Below are positions 35,180 through 45,164 of a stretch of 64,000 bases of DNA, piece after piece. The position numbers and the translations under genes are program-made. The stretch lies in NCBI RefSeq assembly GCF_018398875.1, contig NZ_JAGWDK010000023.1, forward strand, positions 42,928 to 106,927, in the 5' to 3' direction. This DNA is from Bradyrhizobium sp. sGM-13 (GTDB lineage: Bacteria > Pseudomonadota > Alphaproteobacteria > Rhizobiales > Xanthobacteraceae). Below the pieces are notes generated by a model. The model did no database searches and had not been told where the DNA came from. It saw nothing but the letters and a program-made list of their open reading frames with translations. The first letter of the stretch is position 1, and every line of letters starts with the position of its first letter.

Positions 35180-35995
35180 TTACTTCGCCGCCGGATTTGC
35201 AGTGGCGCCCGGCTGGGTGCCCTCCAGCTTCTTGCGCTGCTCCTCAGCACGCTTCTGCAGCTCTTCCTGCAGCTTCTTCTGGTTTTCCTCGAACTGCTTC
35301 GGATCGGTCGGCGGACCGTCAAAGGCCTTGGCGAATTCACCGGCGAGCGGCAGCGGCAGCGTCAGCGGCGCGCCGTTGGAATTGATCGCCTGAACAACCA
35401 GATTCTGGCCCTTCTTCAAGTTGGCGATCAGTTCGGGGGTTGCTTCGTAGTCCGACATGCAGCCGTTCTGGAAGCAGATCACATAGGGGCCCTGCTGCGG
35501 CGGATTGCTATCAATGATGATCCGAGTTCCGTGCACGAGCTGCATGCCGAGTGGCAAGGTCACGCGAAGGAGCTTCTTCGGCTCGCCTTCCGGCTCGATG
35601 ATGACGGCGGCGATGACGGGTTGGCCCGACTCAATGCGGCCGTCCTTGCCGGTGAAGCAAACCTGCTTGGCGCCGGCTTCCTGACCCTTGAGGCAGAACT
35701 TGGTCCAGGGCGCGTAGATTAGCTGGACCTGCTGCTCCTGTGGCGGGGCGGCGCCGGGAGCGCCAGCCGGAGGGGCTTGTGCGGCGGGAGCGCCGGCGGG
35801 ACCCTTGGGAGCAGCCTTCGGAGGCGCTTTCGGAGCGGCAGGCGCGGGGGCAGCCTTCGGGGCCCCAGGCGCTGGCGCGGGCTGCTGAGCTTGCGCGCCC
35901 GGCGCGATCAACGTTGCCGATAATGCCGAGGCCGCCAACAGGGCCAAGACGTGCCCACGCGGCCGAATCGACGCGGCGAAGATACGGAAATTCAT
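35180..35995 (-). CDS. IalB-family exported protein
   Basis: A 271-residue exported protein. The signal peptide ends in APGAQAQ near residue 37; then come about 65 residues of alanine/proline repeats. The core from VQLIYAPWTKFCLKG to the VQAINSNGAPLTLPLPL segment is the invasion-associated locus B fold, with paired cysteines (FCLKGQEAGAKQVCF and VICFQNGC). The C-terminal 40 residues are a charged coiled-coil region (PKQFEENQKKLQEELQKR). IalB relatives in rhizobia are periplasmic or outer-membrane-associated proteins of unclear role. An upstream in-frame extension to 36172 looks spurious. Confidence 0.82.
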   Translation of the reverse strand: MNFRIFAASIRPRGHVLALLAASALSATLIAPGAQAQQPAPAPGAPKAAPAPAAPKAPPKAAPKGPAGAPAAQAPPAGAPGAAPPQEQQVQLIYAPWTKFCLKGQEAGAKQVCFTGKDGRIESGQPVIAAVIIEPEGEPKKLLRVTLPLGMQLVHGTRIIIDSNPPQQGPYVICFQNGCMSDYEATPELIANLKKGQNLVVQAINSNGAPLTLPLPLAGEFAKAFDGPPTDPKQFEENQKKLQEELQKRAEEQRKKLEGTQPGATANPAAK

Positions 35996-36256
35996 TGCGG
36001 AAAACCCTTTCTGAACCGGAGCGCCCGAAACCGCTACAGGCACCGACACCAACCCGCGCTGGGGCGGCTGTCTCGTTGGCAATTGAGGCGGATACGTGAC
36101 CGGCGTTCCCGCGGTCATCAACTGCCCGCCTTCAATACAGCGGCAGACGAAAAGATCAATGCCGACAAGCATCTTTGGCGTTCCCCGCAGGCCGAGGCCG
36201 AAGCCTATGGTAAAGCTTTCTTCGTGCGCAATTTCGAATCAGATCGCTGCCCGCCT

Positions 36257-38083
36257 ATGACCCGCTCCGGTCGTATCCGCCTGCGTGTGCTCGCGCGCAT
36301 TGCCCTGGCGCTGGCTGTGACGCCGCTCGCGCCGGTCCACGAAACCAGAGCGGCCGAAAGCCACGCGCTGGCGATGCACGGCGCGCCTGCCCTTCCCGCC
36401 GGTTTCACGCATATGCCCTACGCCAATCCCGAGGCGCCGAAGGGCGGACGGCTGGTCTGGGGCGCCTTGGGAACCTTCGACAGCCTCAACCCCATGATCG
36501 TCCGAGGCCTCGCGGTTCAGCAGATCAGGAGTTTTGTGGTCGAGAGTCTGATGACGCGCGGCAATGACGAGGCTTTCACGCTCTATGGCTTGCTGGCCAA
36601 AACCGTCGAGACCGACGACGCGCGCAGCTACGTCTCGTTCCACCTCGACCCGAGGGCGCGCTTCGCCGACGGCAAGCCGGTCACGGCAGAGGACGTCCTG
36701 TTTTCGTGGGCCTTGCTGCGCGACAAGGGGCGCCCCAATCACCGCCAGTATTATTCCAAAGTCGTAAAGGCCGAAGCACCCGATCCGCTCACCGTGCGGT
36801 TCGATTTCGGCGGCGGCAACGACCGCGAGCTGCCGCTGATCCTCGGGCTGATGCCCGTCTTGCCGCGGCATGCGGTCGATCCGGCAACGTTCGAGGAAAC
36901 CACGATGACCGGACCGGTCGGTTCTGGCCCCTATCGCGTCACCGCCGTCAAGCCGGGCGCCAGCGTCACGCTGACCCGCAATCCCGACTATTGGGGCCGC
37001 GACCTGCCGGTGAATCGGGGATTGTGGAACTTCGACGAGATCAGGCTCGACTTCTATCGCGAGTCCAATGGCCAGTTCGAGGCATTCAAGCGTGGCCTAT
37101 ATGACTTTCGCGCCGAGCACGAGCCGCTGCGCTGGCATGAAGGTTACGATTTTCCGGCCGTCCGCAACGGCGAAGTGATCCGCGACACCATCAAGACCGG
37201 AATGCCGCAGCCCTCGGAATTCCTGGTGTTCAACACGCGGCGTCCGGTGTTTTCAGACATCCGCGTGCGGCAGGCCCTGACGCTGCTGTTCGATTTCGAG
37301 TGGATCAACCGCAATTACTTCTTCGGACTCTACGCGCGCGGGGCTGGCTTCTTCGCAGGGTCCGAACTATCCGCCTACGCCCGCCCGGCCGACGAGCGCG
37401 AACGTGAACTCTTGAAGCCGTTCGCCGCACGGATCCGGCCGGATATTCTCGATGGCACGTACCGCCTGCCCGTCACCGACGGATCGGGCCGCGATCGAAC
37501 AACGCTGCGCCAGGCGCTGAGCTTGCTGTCGGACGCCGGCTACGATCTCGATGGAGCCGTGCTGCGGCAGCGTTCGTCCAGGACGCCGCTCACCTTCGAA
37601 ATCCTGGTGACGACGCGCGACCAGGAGCGGATTGCGCTTTCCTATCAGCGCGACCTCAAGCGCGCCGGCATCGAGGCCAACGTCCGTGCGGTCGACCCCG
37701 TGCAGTTCGACCAGCGCCGGCTGGGGTACGAGTTCGATATGCTGCAGAACCGCTGGGACCAGTCACTATCCCCCGGCAACGAGCAGTTCTTCTACTGGGG
37801 CAGCCAGGCCGCCGACATCCCCGGCACTCGGAATTACATGGGGGCCAAGGAGCCCGCCATCGATGCCATGATCGCTGCCCTGCTCGAGGCGCGCGAACGT
37901 CCGCCTTTCGTCTCCGCGGTGCGGGCGCTCGACCGCGTACTGATGTCGGGCTTCTACGCAATTCCAGTGTTTAACGTGCAGGAGCAATGGATTGCGCGGT
38001 GGAATCGGATAGAACAACCTACAGCGACCGCGTTGACGGGCTATCTGCCGGAAACCTGGTGGCAGAAGCCGGAAATGAAGTGA
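36257..38083 (+). CDS. ABC peptide-binding protein, YejA-like
   Basis: A 608-residue family-5 extracellular solute-binding protein with a signal peptide ending in ETRAAES near residue 34. It then has HALAMHGAPALPAGFTHMPY, the feature that marks the YejA branch, and GGRLVWGALGTFDSLNPM, GKPVTAEDVLFSWALLRDKG and YYSKVVKAEAPDPLTVRF. YejABEF relatives import oligopeptides and microcin C. No permease or ATPase genes are adjacent, so this receptor is either an orphan or serves a transporter elsewhere. The start at 36257 gives a good signal peptide. Confidence 0.88.
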   Translation: MTRSGRIRLRVLARIALALAVTPLAPVHETRAAESHALAMHGAPALPAGFTHMPYANPEAPKGGRLVWGALGTFDSLNPMIVRGLAVQQIRSFVVESLMTRGNDEAFTLYGLLAKTVETDDARSYVSFHLDPRARFADGKPVTAEDVLFSWALLRDKGRPNHRQYYSKVVKAEAPDPLTVRFDFGGGNDRELPLILGLMPVLPRHAVDPATFEETTMTGPVGSGPYRVTAVKPGASVTLTRNPDYWGRDLPVNRGLWNFDEIRLDFYRESNGQFEAFKRGLYDFRAEHEPLRWHEGYDFPAVRNGEVIRDTIKTGMPQPSEFLVFNTRRPVFSDIRVRQALTLLFDFEWINRNYFFGLYARGAGFFAGSELSAYARPADERERELLKPFAARIRPDILDGTYRLPVTDGSGRDRTTLRQALSLLSDAGYDLDGAVLRQRSSRTPLTFEILVTTRDQERIALSYQRDLKRAGIEANVRAVDPVQFDQRRLGYEFDMLQNRWDQSLSPGNEQFFYWGSQAADIPGTRNYMGAKEPAIDAMIAALLEARERPPFVSAVRALDRVLMSGFYAIPVFNVQEQWIARWNRIEQPTATALTGYLPETWWQKPEMK

Positions 38084-38128
38084 ACTCGCCAAGCGATCCA
38101 ACCTCCGTGACAGAGCCGAAGTAACGCC

Positions 38129-39634
38129 GTGACCCAGCCCACCGCTTCGCCAACGCTCGATACGTTGTTCAAACGGAACCTGGCACGGCAGCCGGACGCG
38201 CTGGCGCTGGTCGATCCCCCCAACAAGCAGCGCATCACCGGCCAGCCGCCGAAGCGTCTTACCTTCGCGCAGGCCGACCGCATGATTTCGTCGCTGGCCG
38301 CGCACTTCATCGAATCCGGCTTGCCGTCCAATTCCGTGATCGCGGTTCAATTGCCGAACACCATCGAATTCGCACTCACCGTGCTCGCCGCCTTCCGCGC
38401 CGGCCTCGTCGTCGCGGTGCTGCCGCTGCTCTGGCGGCAGTCGGAATTGACCATGGCGCTCAACCGCACCGCCGCGCGGGCAATCGTAACCTCGGGCAAG
38501 GTCGACGGCGTGATCTACTCGGATCTCGCCATGAACGCTGCTGCCGAAGCGTTCTCGATCCGCCATGTCTGCGGCTTCGGCGGCGAGCTACCCGAAGGCT
38601 TGGCCTCGCTCGACAACGCCATCTTCCGGGAATCCCCGACCACGCGCGCCGTGATCCAGGACGGCCGCAAGGCGGCGCTAATTTCCTTCGATGTCACCTC
38701 GGACGGCTTTCGGCCGGTTCCGCGCGCCCATCTCGGCTTGATTGCGGGCGGCCTTGCCATGTCGCTCGAAAGCGACGTGCCGCAGGGCGCAACGATCCTA
38801 TCGGCCTTCTCGCCGATGTCATTTGCCGGCCTCGCCTCGTCACTGGCGATCTGGCTGCTGTCGGGCGGAACACTGGTGTTGCACCATCCTTTCGACGACG
38901 AGGTGCTGGAACAGCAGATCATCGAGCAGGCCTGCGACACGCTGATCGCACCTGCCCAACTGGCGCTGCGGCTGGACGAACTGGACCTCGGCGCGCGGAT
39001 GCCGAGCCTGCGCAATGTCATCGGCCTATGGCGGACCCCGGAGCAGGTCGGCTCCAGCGCGTGCTGGGCCGCGCAACAGGCGACGCTGACGGATGTCTAT
39101 CTGTTCGGCGAGGCCGGATTGTTCGGTGCCCGCCGGATCGCGGAAGACGGCTCGCCGGCCCTGATCAAGCCGGGTCCCCACGGTGCGCCACGCGATCTGC
39201 CGGGATCGTCGATTGCGGGCGAGATATTGCTGACCCCGCGCGGCACGTTGGGACTGCGCGGACCGATGGTACCGGTCGCGGCCTATGCGCCGCCTCCGCC
39301 GCCAAGCGATTCCCTGATCGCGGCGCCGCCGCGCGACTACGTTGATACGGATTACGCGGCGCGGCTCGACCGCGTCACCGGCGCAGTCAATATCACCGCG
39401 CCGCCGTCCGGCGTGATGGTCGTCGGCGGCTACCGATTTCTGGCGCAGGACCTGCAGGAGTGGGCGCGCCGGCTCGGTCAGGGCGCGCTGCTGACCGCGC
39501 TGCCGGACCGCCTCAGCGGACACCGGCTCGCCGGCCGTGCGCTCGACAATGCCCGCGCCAGAGACGCGCTGACAGAACTCGGACTTAACCCCTTGATGGT
39601 GGAAGCATTTCGGGATCGGAGCAACGCCGCCTGA
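38129..39634 (+). CDS. Degenerate class I adenylate-forming enzyme (acyl-CoA ligase-like)
   Basis: A 501-residue protein with the acyl-CoA ligase fold: TLDTLFKRNLARQPDALALV and KRLTFAQADRMISSLAAHF at the start, and LPNTIEFALTVLAAFRAGLV. The core adenylation motif, normally (T/S)SGTTGxPK, reads SFDVTSDGFRPVPRAH and lacks its glycine-rich pattern. The C-terminal catalytic lysine motif is also absent, leaving LPDRLSGHRLAGRAL. It is therefore probably inactive as a ligase, or highly diverged. It ends about 95 bases before an equally degenerate GGDEF protein. Confidence 0.7.
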   Translation: MTQPTASPTLDTLFKRNLARQPDALALVDPPNKQRITGQPPKRLTFAQADRMISSLAAHFIESGLPSNSVIAVQLPNTIEFALTVLAAFRAGLVVAVLPLLWRQSELTMALNRTAARAIVTSGKVDGVIYSDLAMNAAAEAFSIRHVCGFGGELPEGLASLDNAIFRESPTTRAVIQDGRKAALISFDVTSDGFRPVPRAHLGLIAGGLAMSLESDVPQGATILSAFSPMSFAGLASSLAIWLLSGGTLVLHHPFDDEVLEQQIIEQACDTLIAPAQLALRLDELDLGARMPSLRNVIGLWRTPEQVGSSACWAAQQATLTDVYLFGEAGLFGARRIAEDGSPALIKPGPHGAPRDLPGSSIAGEILLTPRGTLGLRGPMVPVAAYAPPPPPSDSLIAAPPRDYVDTDYAARLDRVTGAVNITAPPSGVMVVGGYRFLAQDLQEWARRLGQGALLTALPDRLSGHRLAGRALDNARARDALTELGLNPLMVEAFRDRSNAA

Positions 39635-39727
39635 GAGGCCGCTGGCGGGCGCCCGTTGACGCCGCATTAAGCGCAGCAAACTAGGATCGTGGCCTCCTAT
39701 TGCGCGCCTGATCCGAGTTCTCAGCAG

Positions 39728-40972
39728 ATGTCCCAGCAAGGTCCGATCCTCGTCGTATCGACCGCGAAACGGCCGTCCTTTGCCGCCACGCTTGATGTCG
39801 CGCGACTGTTTCCGGTAGTCGAGAGCGGGTGGACGGATGCGGCGCGCGCGGTCGAGCAGGTGCAACCGGCGGCCGTGCTGGCCGAAATCTCCGGCACCAA
39901 TGCCGCCGGACTGGCGGAGCTGGCCGTGCGGGTCGCAGCGCGACAGCCCTATCTGCCGCTGATCGCGATCGATCCGCAGAACCCTGTTCCGGACAACGTC
40001 ATCCCCTTTTTTCAGAGCCAAGTCCCAAACGCCCAACAAGGCGGCTCCGACCGGCTGGCGGCTCGCCTGCGTGCCGCGCTGCGTGTGCGGTCGTTGCATG
40101 CGACCGTGATGCGCCGGCTGGTGCCGGCAACGCCGATGGCATTGTCGCATATCGATCCGGTGCGCGACGCAACCGTGCTGCTGATCGGCCGCGGCGGCGC
40201 CTATCCGGCGCTGTCGGTCGCGCTTGGCGAGCGCACCGGCGTGGTCGGCGCGCTTTCGATCGAGGCGGCAGCGAAGCATCTCAACGTCAGGGACATCGAC
40301 GGCATCGTGCTCGGCGAAGGATTCAGCCTGCGCGTGGTCGATGCCTTTCTCACCGTGCTGACCGAGGATGCCCGTTTCCGCAATCTTCCCGTCGTCGTGA
40401 CGGCGGGCGATCTGGCGCCGGCCTATGATTTGCCAAACCTCGAGATGGTCTCCGGCGACGCCGTCCAAGTGGCAGCGATTGGGCTGCCACTGATCCGCCA
40501 GCACGCCTTCGAAGCGCATCTGAGCCGCACGCTGAAGGCCATCGACGCCGATGGCCTGATCGACGCGCGGACCGGTCTGCTCACCCCGGAAGCCTTCGAG
40601 CGCGACTTTGCCAGCGCCATCTACCAGACGCAGCAACGCGGCGGCGGATTGTCGGTAGCACGCTTTGCGTTCGATCCCGGACACCCCCGCGCGCAATTCG
40701 ACGGCGCGCGGATCATCAGCCGCCTGATGCGACAGATGGATTTCGGCGCCGCCCAGGACGACGGCTCGGTTGTCGTGGTCTTTGCCGAGGCCGACCTGAA
40801 GTCGGCTCACGCCATCGCGCGGCGGCTGTCGAGTGTGATGCGCCATACCAGCCACGGCCAGCGCGATATGCGGTCGGAGCCAATCGTGACAGTCGCAACG
40901 CTGCTCCCGAACGATTCCGCAAAATCGCTGCGATCGCGGCTGCAGGACGACGCGCAGCGCGCGGCGTCTTAA
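39728..40972 (+). CDS. Degenerate GGDEF-domain protein
   Basis: A 414-residue protein. The N-terminal part (PILVVSTAKRPSFAATL) and a second repeat-like half (ATVLLIGRGGAYPALSVAL, DIDGIVLGEGFSLRVVD) look like two receiver-like folds. Near residue 280 it has the GGDEF-domain opening LIDARTGLLTPEAFERDF. Where RxGGDEF is expected it has AAQDDGSVVVVF, so cyclase activity is unlikely. The ATG at 39728 is preferred to GTG at 39689. It could still bind nucleotide or protein partners. Confidence 0.65.
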   Translation: MSQQGPILVVSTAKRPSFAATLDVARLFPVVESGWTDAARAVEQVQPAAVLAEISGTNAAGLAELAVRVAARQPYLPLIAIDPQNPVPDNVIPFFQSQVPNAQQGGSDRLAARLRAALRVRSLHATVMRRLVPATPMALSHIDPVRDATVLLIGRGGAYPALSVALGERTGVVGALSIEAAAKHLNVRDIDGIVLGEGFSLRVVDAFLTVLTEDARFRNLPVVVTAGDLAPAYDLPNLEMVSGDAVQVAAIGLPLIRQHAFEAHLSRTLKAIDADGLIDARTGLLTPEAFERDFASAIYQTQQRGGGLSVARFAFDPGHPRAQFDGARIISRLMRQMDFGAAQDDGSVVVVFAEADLKSAHAIARRLSSVMRHTSHGQRDMRSEPIVTVATLLPNDSAKSLRSRLQDDAQRAAS

Positions 40973-40980
40973 AGCGTCGC

Positions 40981-41068
40981 CGTCATTGCGAGCGAAGCGA
41001 GGGAATCCATCTCTCCGCATATGCTGTAGGCATGGATTGCTTTGTCGCTTTTGCTCCTCGCAATGACG
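40981..41068. repeat. Dispersed palindromic repeat, second type
   Basis: An 88-base element with inverted ends CGTCATTGCG and CGCAATGACG and an inner inverted GAATCCAT/ATGGATT pair. It lies between two convergent genes and matches a common rhizobial extragenic repeat (inward GCGAGCGAAGCGAG). Confidence 0.75.
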
Positions 41069-41086
41069 CGGATAGATCGGCGCGTT

Positions 41087-44000
41087 TCACGCCGCCTTCT
41101 TGCTCTCCGCGAGATTGGCGAGCTGCCGCAAGATCTCGGTCGTACCCATCAACCGCTCCTCAGGCGTCTTCCATTGCTGCAGGAACACCACCTTCATATC
41201 CGGCCGCACCTTCGCGGCCTGGCCGTGCTGACGGATAAAGGCGACGAGGCGATCCGGCTGGGCAAAGCTATTGTCGCGGAACGAGATCACCGCGCCCTTC
41301 GGACCGGCGTCGACTTTCTCGACATTGGCGCGGCGGCAGTAGGCCTTGATGGCCGCGACCTTGAAGAGATAGCGGACCTCGTCCGGCAGCACGCCGAAAC
41401 GGTCGCGCATCTCGGCGGCGAAATTGTCGATCTCCTCGTCGGTGTCGAGATCGGCGAGCCGACGGTAGAGCGATAGCCGCACCGAAAGATCGTTGACGTA
41501 ATCCTCGGGGATCAAGACCGGCATGCCGATGGTGATCTGCGGCGACCAGCGGTCTGCGGCGGGCTCGGCCACGCCGGCCTTGAGGTTGAGGATCGCCTCC
41601 TCCAGCATCGATTGATAAAGTTCGAAGCCGACTTCCTTGATGTGACCGGATTGTTCTTCGCCGAGCAGATTGCCGGCGCCGCGGATGTCGAGGTCGTGAG
41701 ATGCGAGCTGAAAGCCCGCGCCCAGCGTTTCCAGCGACTGCAGCACTTTCAGCCGCCGCTCGGCTTGTGCGGTGATCTTCTGCTGCGCCGGCAGCGTGAA
41801 CAGCGCGTAGGCGCGCAATTTCGAGCGCCCCACCCGCCCGCGCAACTGATAGAGCTGCGCCAGCCCGAACATGTCGGCGCGGTGCACGATCAGCGTATTG
41901 GCGTTCGGGATGTCGAGGCCGGACTCGATGATGGTGGTCGAAAGCAGGATGTCGTATTTACCGTCATAGAAGGCCGATATGATGTCCTCGATCACGGTCG
42001 GCGGCATCTGGCCATGCGCAACCGCGACCTTCATCTCCGGCACGTTCTTGTCGAGGAAGTCCTTGACGCCGGCAAGATCCTCGATGCGCGGCACCACGTA
42101 GAACGCCTGCCCGCCGCGGTAGCGTTCGCGCAGTAAGGCTTCGCGGATCATCAGAGGATCGTGCGGCGCCACGAAGGTGCGCACCGCGAGGCGATCGACC
42201 GGGGGCGAGGCGATAATCGAAAGGTCGCGCACGCCGGTCAGCGCAAGCTGCAGCGTCCGCGGGATTGGCGTCGCGCTCAGTGTCAAGACATGCACCTGCG
42301 CCCGCAACTGCTTCAGCTTTTCCTTGTGGCTGACGCCAAAGTGCTGCTCCTCGTCGACAATCAAAAGGCCCAGATCGCGGAACTTGATCGACTTGCCGAG
42401 CAGCGCATGGGTGCCGACCACGATATCGACATGGCCTTCGGCCAGCCCCTTCTTGACCTGCGTCAGCTCCTTGGCCGGGATCAGGCGGGAGGCCTGCGCG
42501 ACGTTGACTGGAAAACCTCTGAAGCGTTCGGCAAAATTCTTGCTGTGTTGGCGGGCAAGCAGCGTGGTCGGCACGACGATGGCGACCTGCTTGCCTTCGA
42601 GCGCGACCGCGAATGCCGCGCGCAACGCCACCTCCGTCTTGCCGAAGCCGACGTCGCCGCAGATCAGCCGGTCCATGGGACGGCCGGTTTCAAGGTCTTT
42701 CAGCGTGGATGTGATGGCGCCAAGCTGATCCTCGGTCTCCTCATAGGGGAAACGCGCGCAGAACTCGTCGTAGACATGCGGCTGCACCGGCATTTTCGGC
42801 GCTTCGTGCAGTTGCCGCTCGGCCGCGATCTTGATCAGTTCTCCGGCGATCTCGCGGATCCGGTTCTTCAGCTTGGCCTTGCGCGCCTGCCAACCGCCGC
42901 CACCCAGCCGGTCCAATTCGACATTGGCGTGATCGGAGCCATAGCGCGACAGCAACTCGATATTCTCGACCGGCAGGAACAGCTTTGTTTCAGCGGCATA
43001 ATGCAGTTCGAGACAGTCATGCGGCGCGCCGCCCACCTCGATCGTCTGCAAGCCGACAAAGCGCCCGATGCCGTGCTCGACATGCACCACGAGATCGCCG
43101 GTCGAAAGGCTCGTGACTTCCGAGATGAAATTGTCGAGCTTGCGGCTTGATTTGCGTTGGCGCACCAGGCGGTCGCCGAGGATGTCCTGCTCGCTGATGA
43201 CGGCGAATTCGTCGGTCTCGAAACCGCTCTCCATGCCGACTACCGCCAGCATGGCCTCGTTGCGCGGCGTCGCCTGCACGGTACGCCAGGCGTTGACGGT
43301 GGTGATATTGGCGAGCTTGTGGTCCCGCAGCATGCTGCCCATGCGGTCGCGCGAGCCTTCGCTCCACAGCGCGATCACCACTTTCTTGCGCTGCGCCTGC
43401 AATGCAAGCACATGCGCCACGACGGCTTCGAACACGTTGACGGAAGTGTCGGCCCGCTCGGGCGTGAAATTGCGGCCCTGCCTCGCCCCGGCGTCGAACA
43501 CGTCCCCGGCCCCTTCCGGCACCGCAAACGGCGTCAGCCGCGCCACCGCGGCCTCGCTCAGCCGCGTCGTCCACTCCGTTTCCGTCAGGTAGAGCCGGTC
43601 CGGCGGCAACGGCTTGTAGATCGCGCCTGACCCCGGATGTTCCAACGCCTCGCGCCTGGCCTCGTAATAGTCCGCGATCTGCTTGAAGCGTTCGCGCGCG
43701 GCGTCCTCGCCTTGCGGTTCGACCGCGATCGGCGCACCGTCGAGATAATCGAACAGCGTATCCATCCGCTCCTGGAACAGCGGCAGCCAGTGCTCCATGC
43801 CAGGATGGCGGCGGCCCTCACTGACGGCCTCATAGAGCGGATCGTCGCGCTCGGGCGCGCCGAAGGCCGCGACATAGCCCATGCGAAAGCGGCGGATGGT
43901 TTCGGTGACGAGTTGGAATTCCGAGATCGGCACCAGGTCGAGCGCGCGCATGTCGAGCAGCGTGCGCTGGGTTTCCGCATCGAACGTGCGGATCGATTCG

Positions 44001-44605
44001 AGGGAGTCGCCGAAGAAGTCGAACCGCACCGGCTGGTCGAGCCCGGCCGGAAATAGATCGAGGATGCCGCCGCGCACGGCGTACTCGCCGGGCTCGCGCA
44101 CGGTCGAGGAGCGGTTGTAGCCATTGTGCTCCAGCCAGGCGACAATCGAATCCATCGGTACGACATGGCCGGGCGCGACCGACAGCGCCTGCGCCGCTAC
44201 CACCTCGCGGGCGGGCACGCGCTGCACGATGGCGTTGACGGTCGTCAGCACGATCAGCGGTTTGTCGCTGCCCTGTAGGCGCGATAGCCGCGCCAGCGTC
44301 GTCAGCCGCTGCGCCAGGATGCCGCCATGCGGCGACACCCGGTCATAGGGCTGGCAGTCCCAGGCCGGAAACTGCATCACCGGCAAATCGGGGGCGAAAA
44401 ATTCCAGCGCCCGTGCCAACTGTTGCATGCGCGGACCATCGCGGCAGACCACGGCAAGGCTGACCGCCGGCGGTTTCGACTTGGCTGCGACCGCACGCGC
44501 GAGGTCGGAGACGACGAGCCCCTCCGCGCCCTCGGCGACATTGGTAAAGGTCAGGGCGCGGCCGGGAGCCAACAGCGCGGCGGGCGATTTGACGGGCGCC
44601 TTCAT
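41087..44605 (-). CDS. mfd: Transcription-repair coupling factor
   Basis: An 1172-residue Mfd, which displaces stalled RNA polymerase and recruits UvrA. The UvrB-like N-terminal module spans about residues 1-330, the RNA-polymerase-interacting (CarD-like) domain starts near 505 (DLVVHVEHGIGRFVGL), and the helicase has Walker A GDVGFGKTEVA near 650 and DEEQHFGV near 750, followed by the C-terminal motifs LLSTTIIESGLDIPNAN, the TRG-type region and the final domain. It overlaps sdhE by four bases (ATGA). Confidence 0.96.
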   Translation of the reverse strand: MKAPVKSPAALLAPGRALTFTNVAEGAEGLVVSDLARAVAAKSKPPAVSLAVVCRDGPRMQQLARALEFFAPDLPVMQFPAWDCQPYDRVSPHGGILAQRLTTLARLSRLQGSDKPLIVLTTVNAIVQRVPAREVVAAQALSVAPGHVVPMDSIVAWLEHNGYNRSSTVREPGEYAVRGGILDLFPAGLDQPVRFDFFGDSLESIRTFDAETQRTLLDMRALDLVPISEFQLVTETIRRFRMGYVAAFGAPERDDPLYEAVSEGRRHPGMEHWLPLFQERMDTLFDYLDGAPIAVEPQGEDAARERFKQIADYYEARREALEHPGSGAIYKPLPPDRLYLTETEWTTRLSEAAVARLTPFAVPEGAGDVFDAGARQGRNFTPERADTSVNVFEAVVAHVLALQAQRKKVVIALWSEGSRDRMGSMLRDHKLANITTVNAWRTVQATPRNEAMLAVVGMESGFETDEFAVISEQDILGDRLVRQRKSSRKLDNFISEVTSLSTGDLVVHVEHGIGRFVGLQTIEVGGAPHDCLELHYAAETKLFLPVENIELLSRYGSDHANVELDRLGGGGWQARKAKLKNRIREIAGELIKIAAERQLHEAPKMPVQPHVYDEFCARFPYEETEDQLGAITSTLKDLETGRPMDRLICGDVGFGKTEVALRAAFAVALEGKQVAIVVPTTLLARQHSKNFAERFRGFPVNVAQASRLIPAKELTQVKKGLAEGHVDIVVGTHALLGKSIKFRDLGLLIVDEEQHFGVSHKEKLKQLRAQVHVLTLSATPIPRTLQLALTGVRDLSIIASPPVDRLAVRTFVAPHDPLMIREALLRERYRGGQAFYVVPRIEDLAGVKDFLDKNVPEMKVAVAHGQMPPTVIEDIISAFYDGKYDILLSTTIIESGLDIPNANTLIVHRADMFGLAQLYQLRGRVGRSKLRAYALFTLPAQQKITAQAERRLKVLQSLETLGAGFQLASHDLDIRGAGNLLGEEQSGHIKEVGFELYQSMLEEAILNLKAGVAEPAADRWSPQITIGMPVLIPEDYVNDLSVRLSLYRRLADLDTDEEIDNFAAEMRDRFGVLPDEVRYLFKVAAIKAYCRRANVEKVDAGPKGAVISFRDNSFAQPDRLVAFIRQHGQAAKVRPDMKVVFLQQWKTPEERLMGTTEILRQLANLAESKKAA

Positions 44606-44892
44606 GCGTCGTGATCCACGGCGCGAAACGCCTTGATACGGTCGAACAGCGCGGTCGCATACTCCGGATCGAGCGGCTTGCCGCCGGTCAGCGCGGCATA
44701 GAGGTCGGGATCGGGCACCTCGATCAGGCGTTCCAGCTCGGTCAACTCATCATCGCGCATGCCCGACATCTCGGCATCCGCAAAGCGCCCGAGGATGAGG
44801 TCCATCTCACGGGTGCCGCGATGCCAGCAGCGAAACAAAAGCCGCTTGCGGCGGTCATCGAGGCCACCGCTGGATCGTGTCGTACCCGTCAT
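44602..44892 (-). CDS. sdhE: Succinate dehydrogenase flavinylation factor SdhE
   Basis: A 96-residue YgfY/Sdh5-family protein, which attaches FAD to succinate dehydrogenase. The conserved RGTREMDLILGRFAD motif (RGxxE) lies near residue 24, and the helical core LERLIEVPDPDLYAALTG follows. ATG at 44892 is used; ATG at 44904 would add four residues. It is the first gene of a coupled sdhE-mfd unit, a neighbour pair common in alphaproteobacteria. Confidence 0.9.
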   Translation of the reverse strand: MTGTTRSSGGLDDRRKRLLFRCWHRGTREMDLILGRFADAEMSGMRDDELTELERLIEVPDPDLYAALTGGKPLDPEYATALFDRIKAFRAVDHDA

Positions 44893-45001
44893 TGTCCTAT
44901 CCATTCGAACGCCAAAAGCCCGGACGTGCCGGGCCGGGTTGATATAGCGGTCGAGATGACGAATGTCAGCCCCAACAGTTCGGTGAATTACCACTACGGT
45001 G

Positions 45002-45145
45002 TCGTTGCCGGGCTTGACCCGGCAATCCATCATCTTTTCAAGAGTGATGGATGCGCGGGTCCCGTCTCCGCCAAGGCTTCGCCGGACCACGAGCGCTCGG
45101 CCGCCGAAGCCTTGGCGAAGGCAGCAAGCCCGCGCATGACGCGCT
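45002..45145. repeat. Dispersed repeat upstream of recG
   Basis: Contains CCGGGCTTGACCCGG and an inverted pair CCAAGGCTTCG...CGAAGCCTTGG, between two divergent genes. The shape (TTGACCCGGCAATCCATC) is a known rhizobial repeat type. A recG-frame extension through it is therefore not taken as coding. Confidence 0.7.
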
Positions 45146-45164
45146 ATGTGCGACGAGAGACCTG

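Noticed and set aside
39026..41020. 664-codon minus-strand open frame
   Set aside because: Antisense to the adenylate-forming and GGDEF-like genes; composition is RGH-rich and shows no domain, as expected of GC-rich shadow frames.
45051..45164. In-frame N-terminal extension of recG
   Set aside because: Falls inside a dispersed palindromic repeat and adds residues not found in RecG; the ATG at 45165 fits the family.
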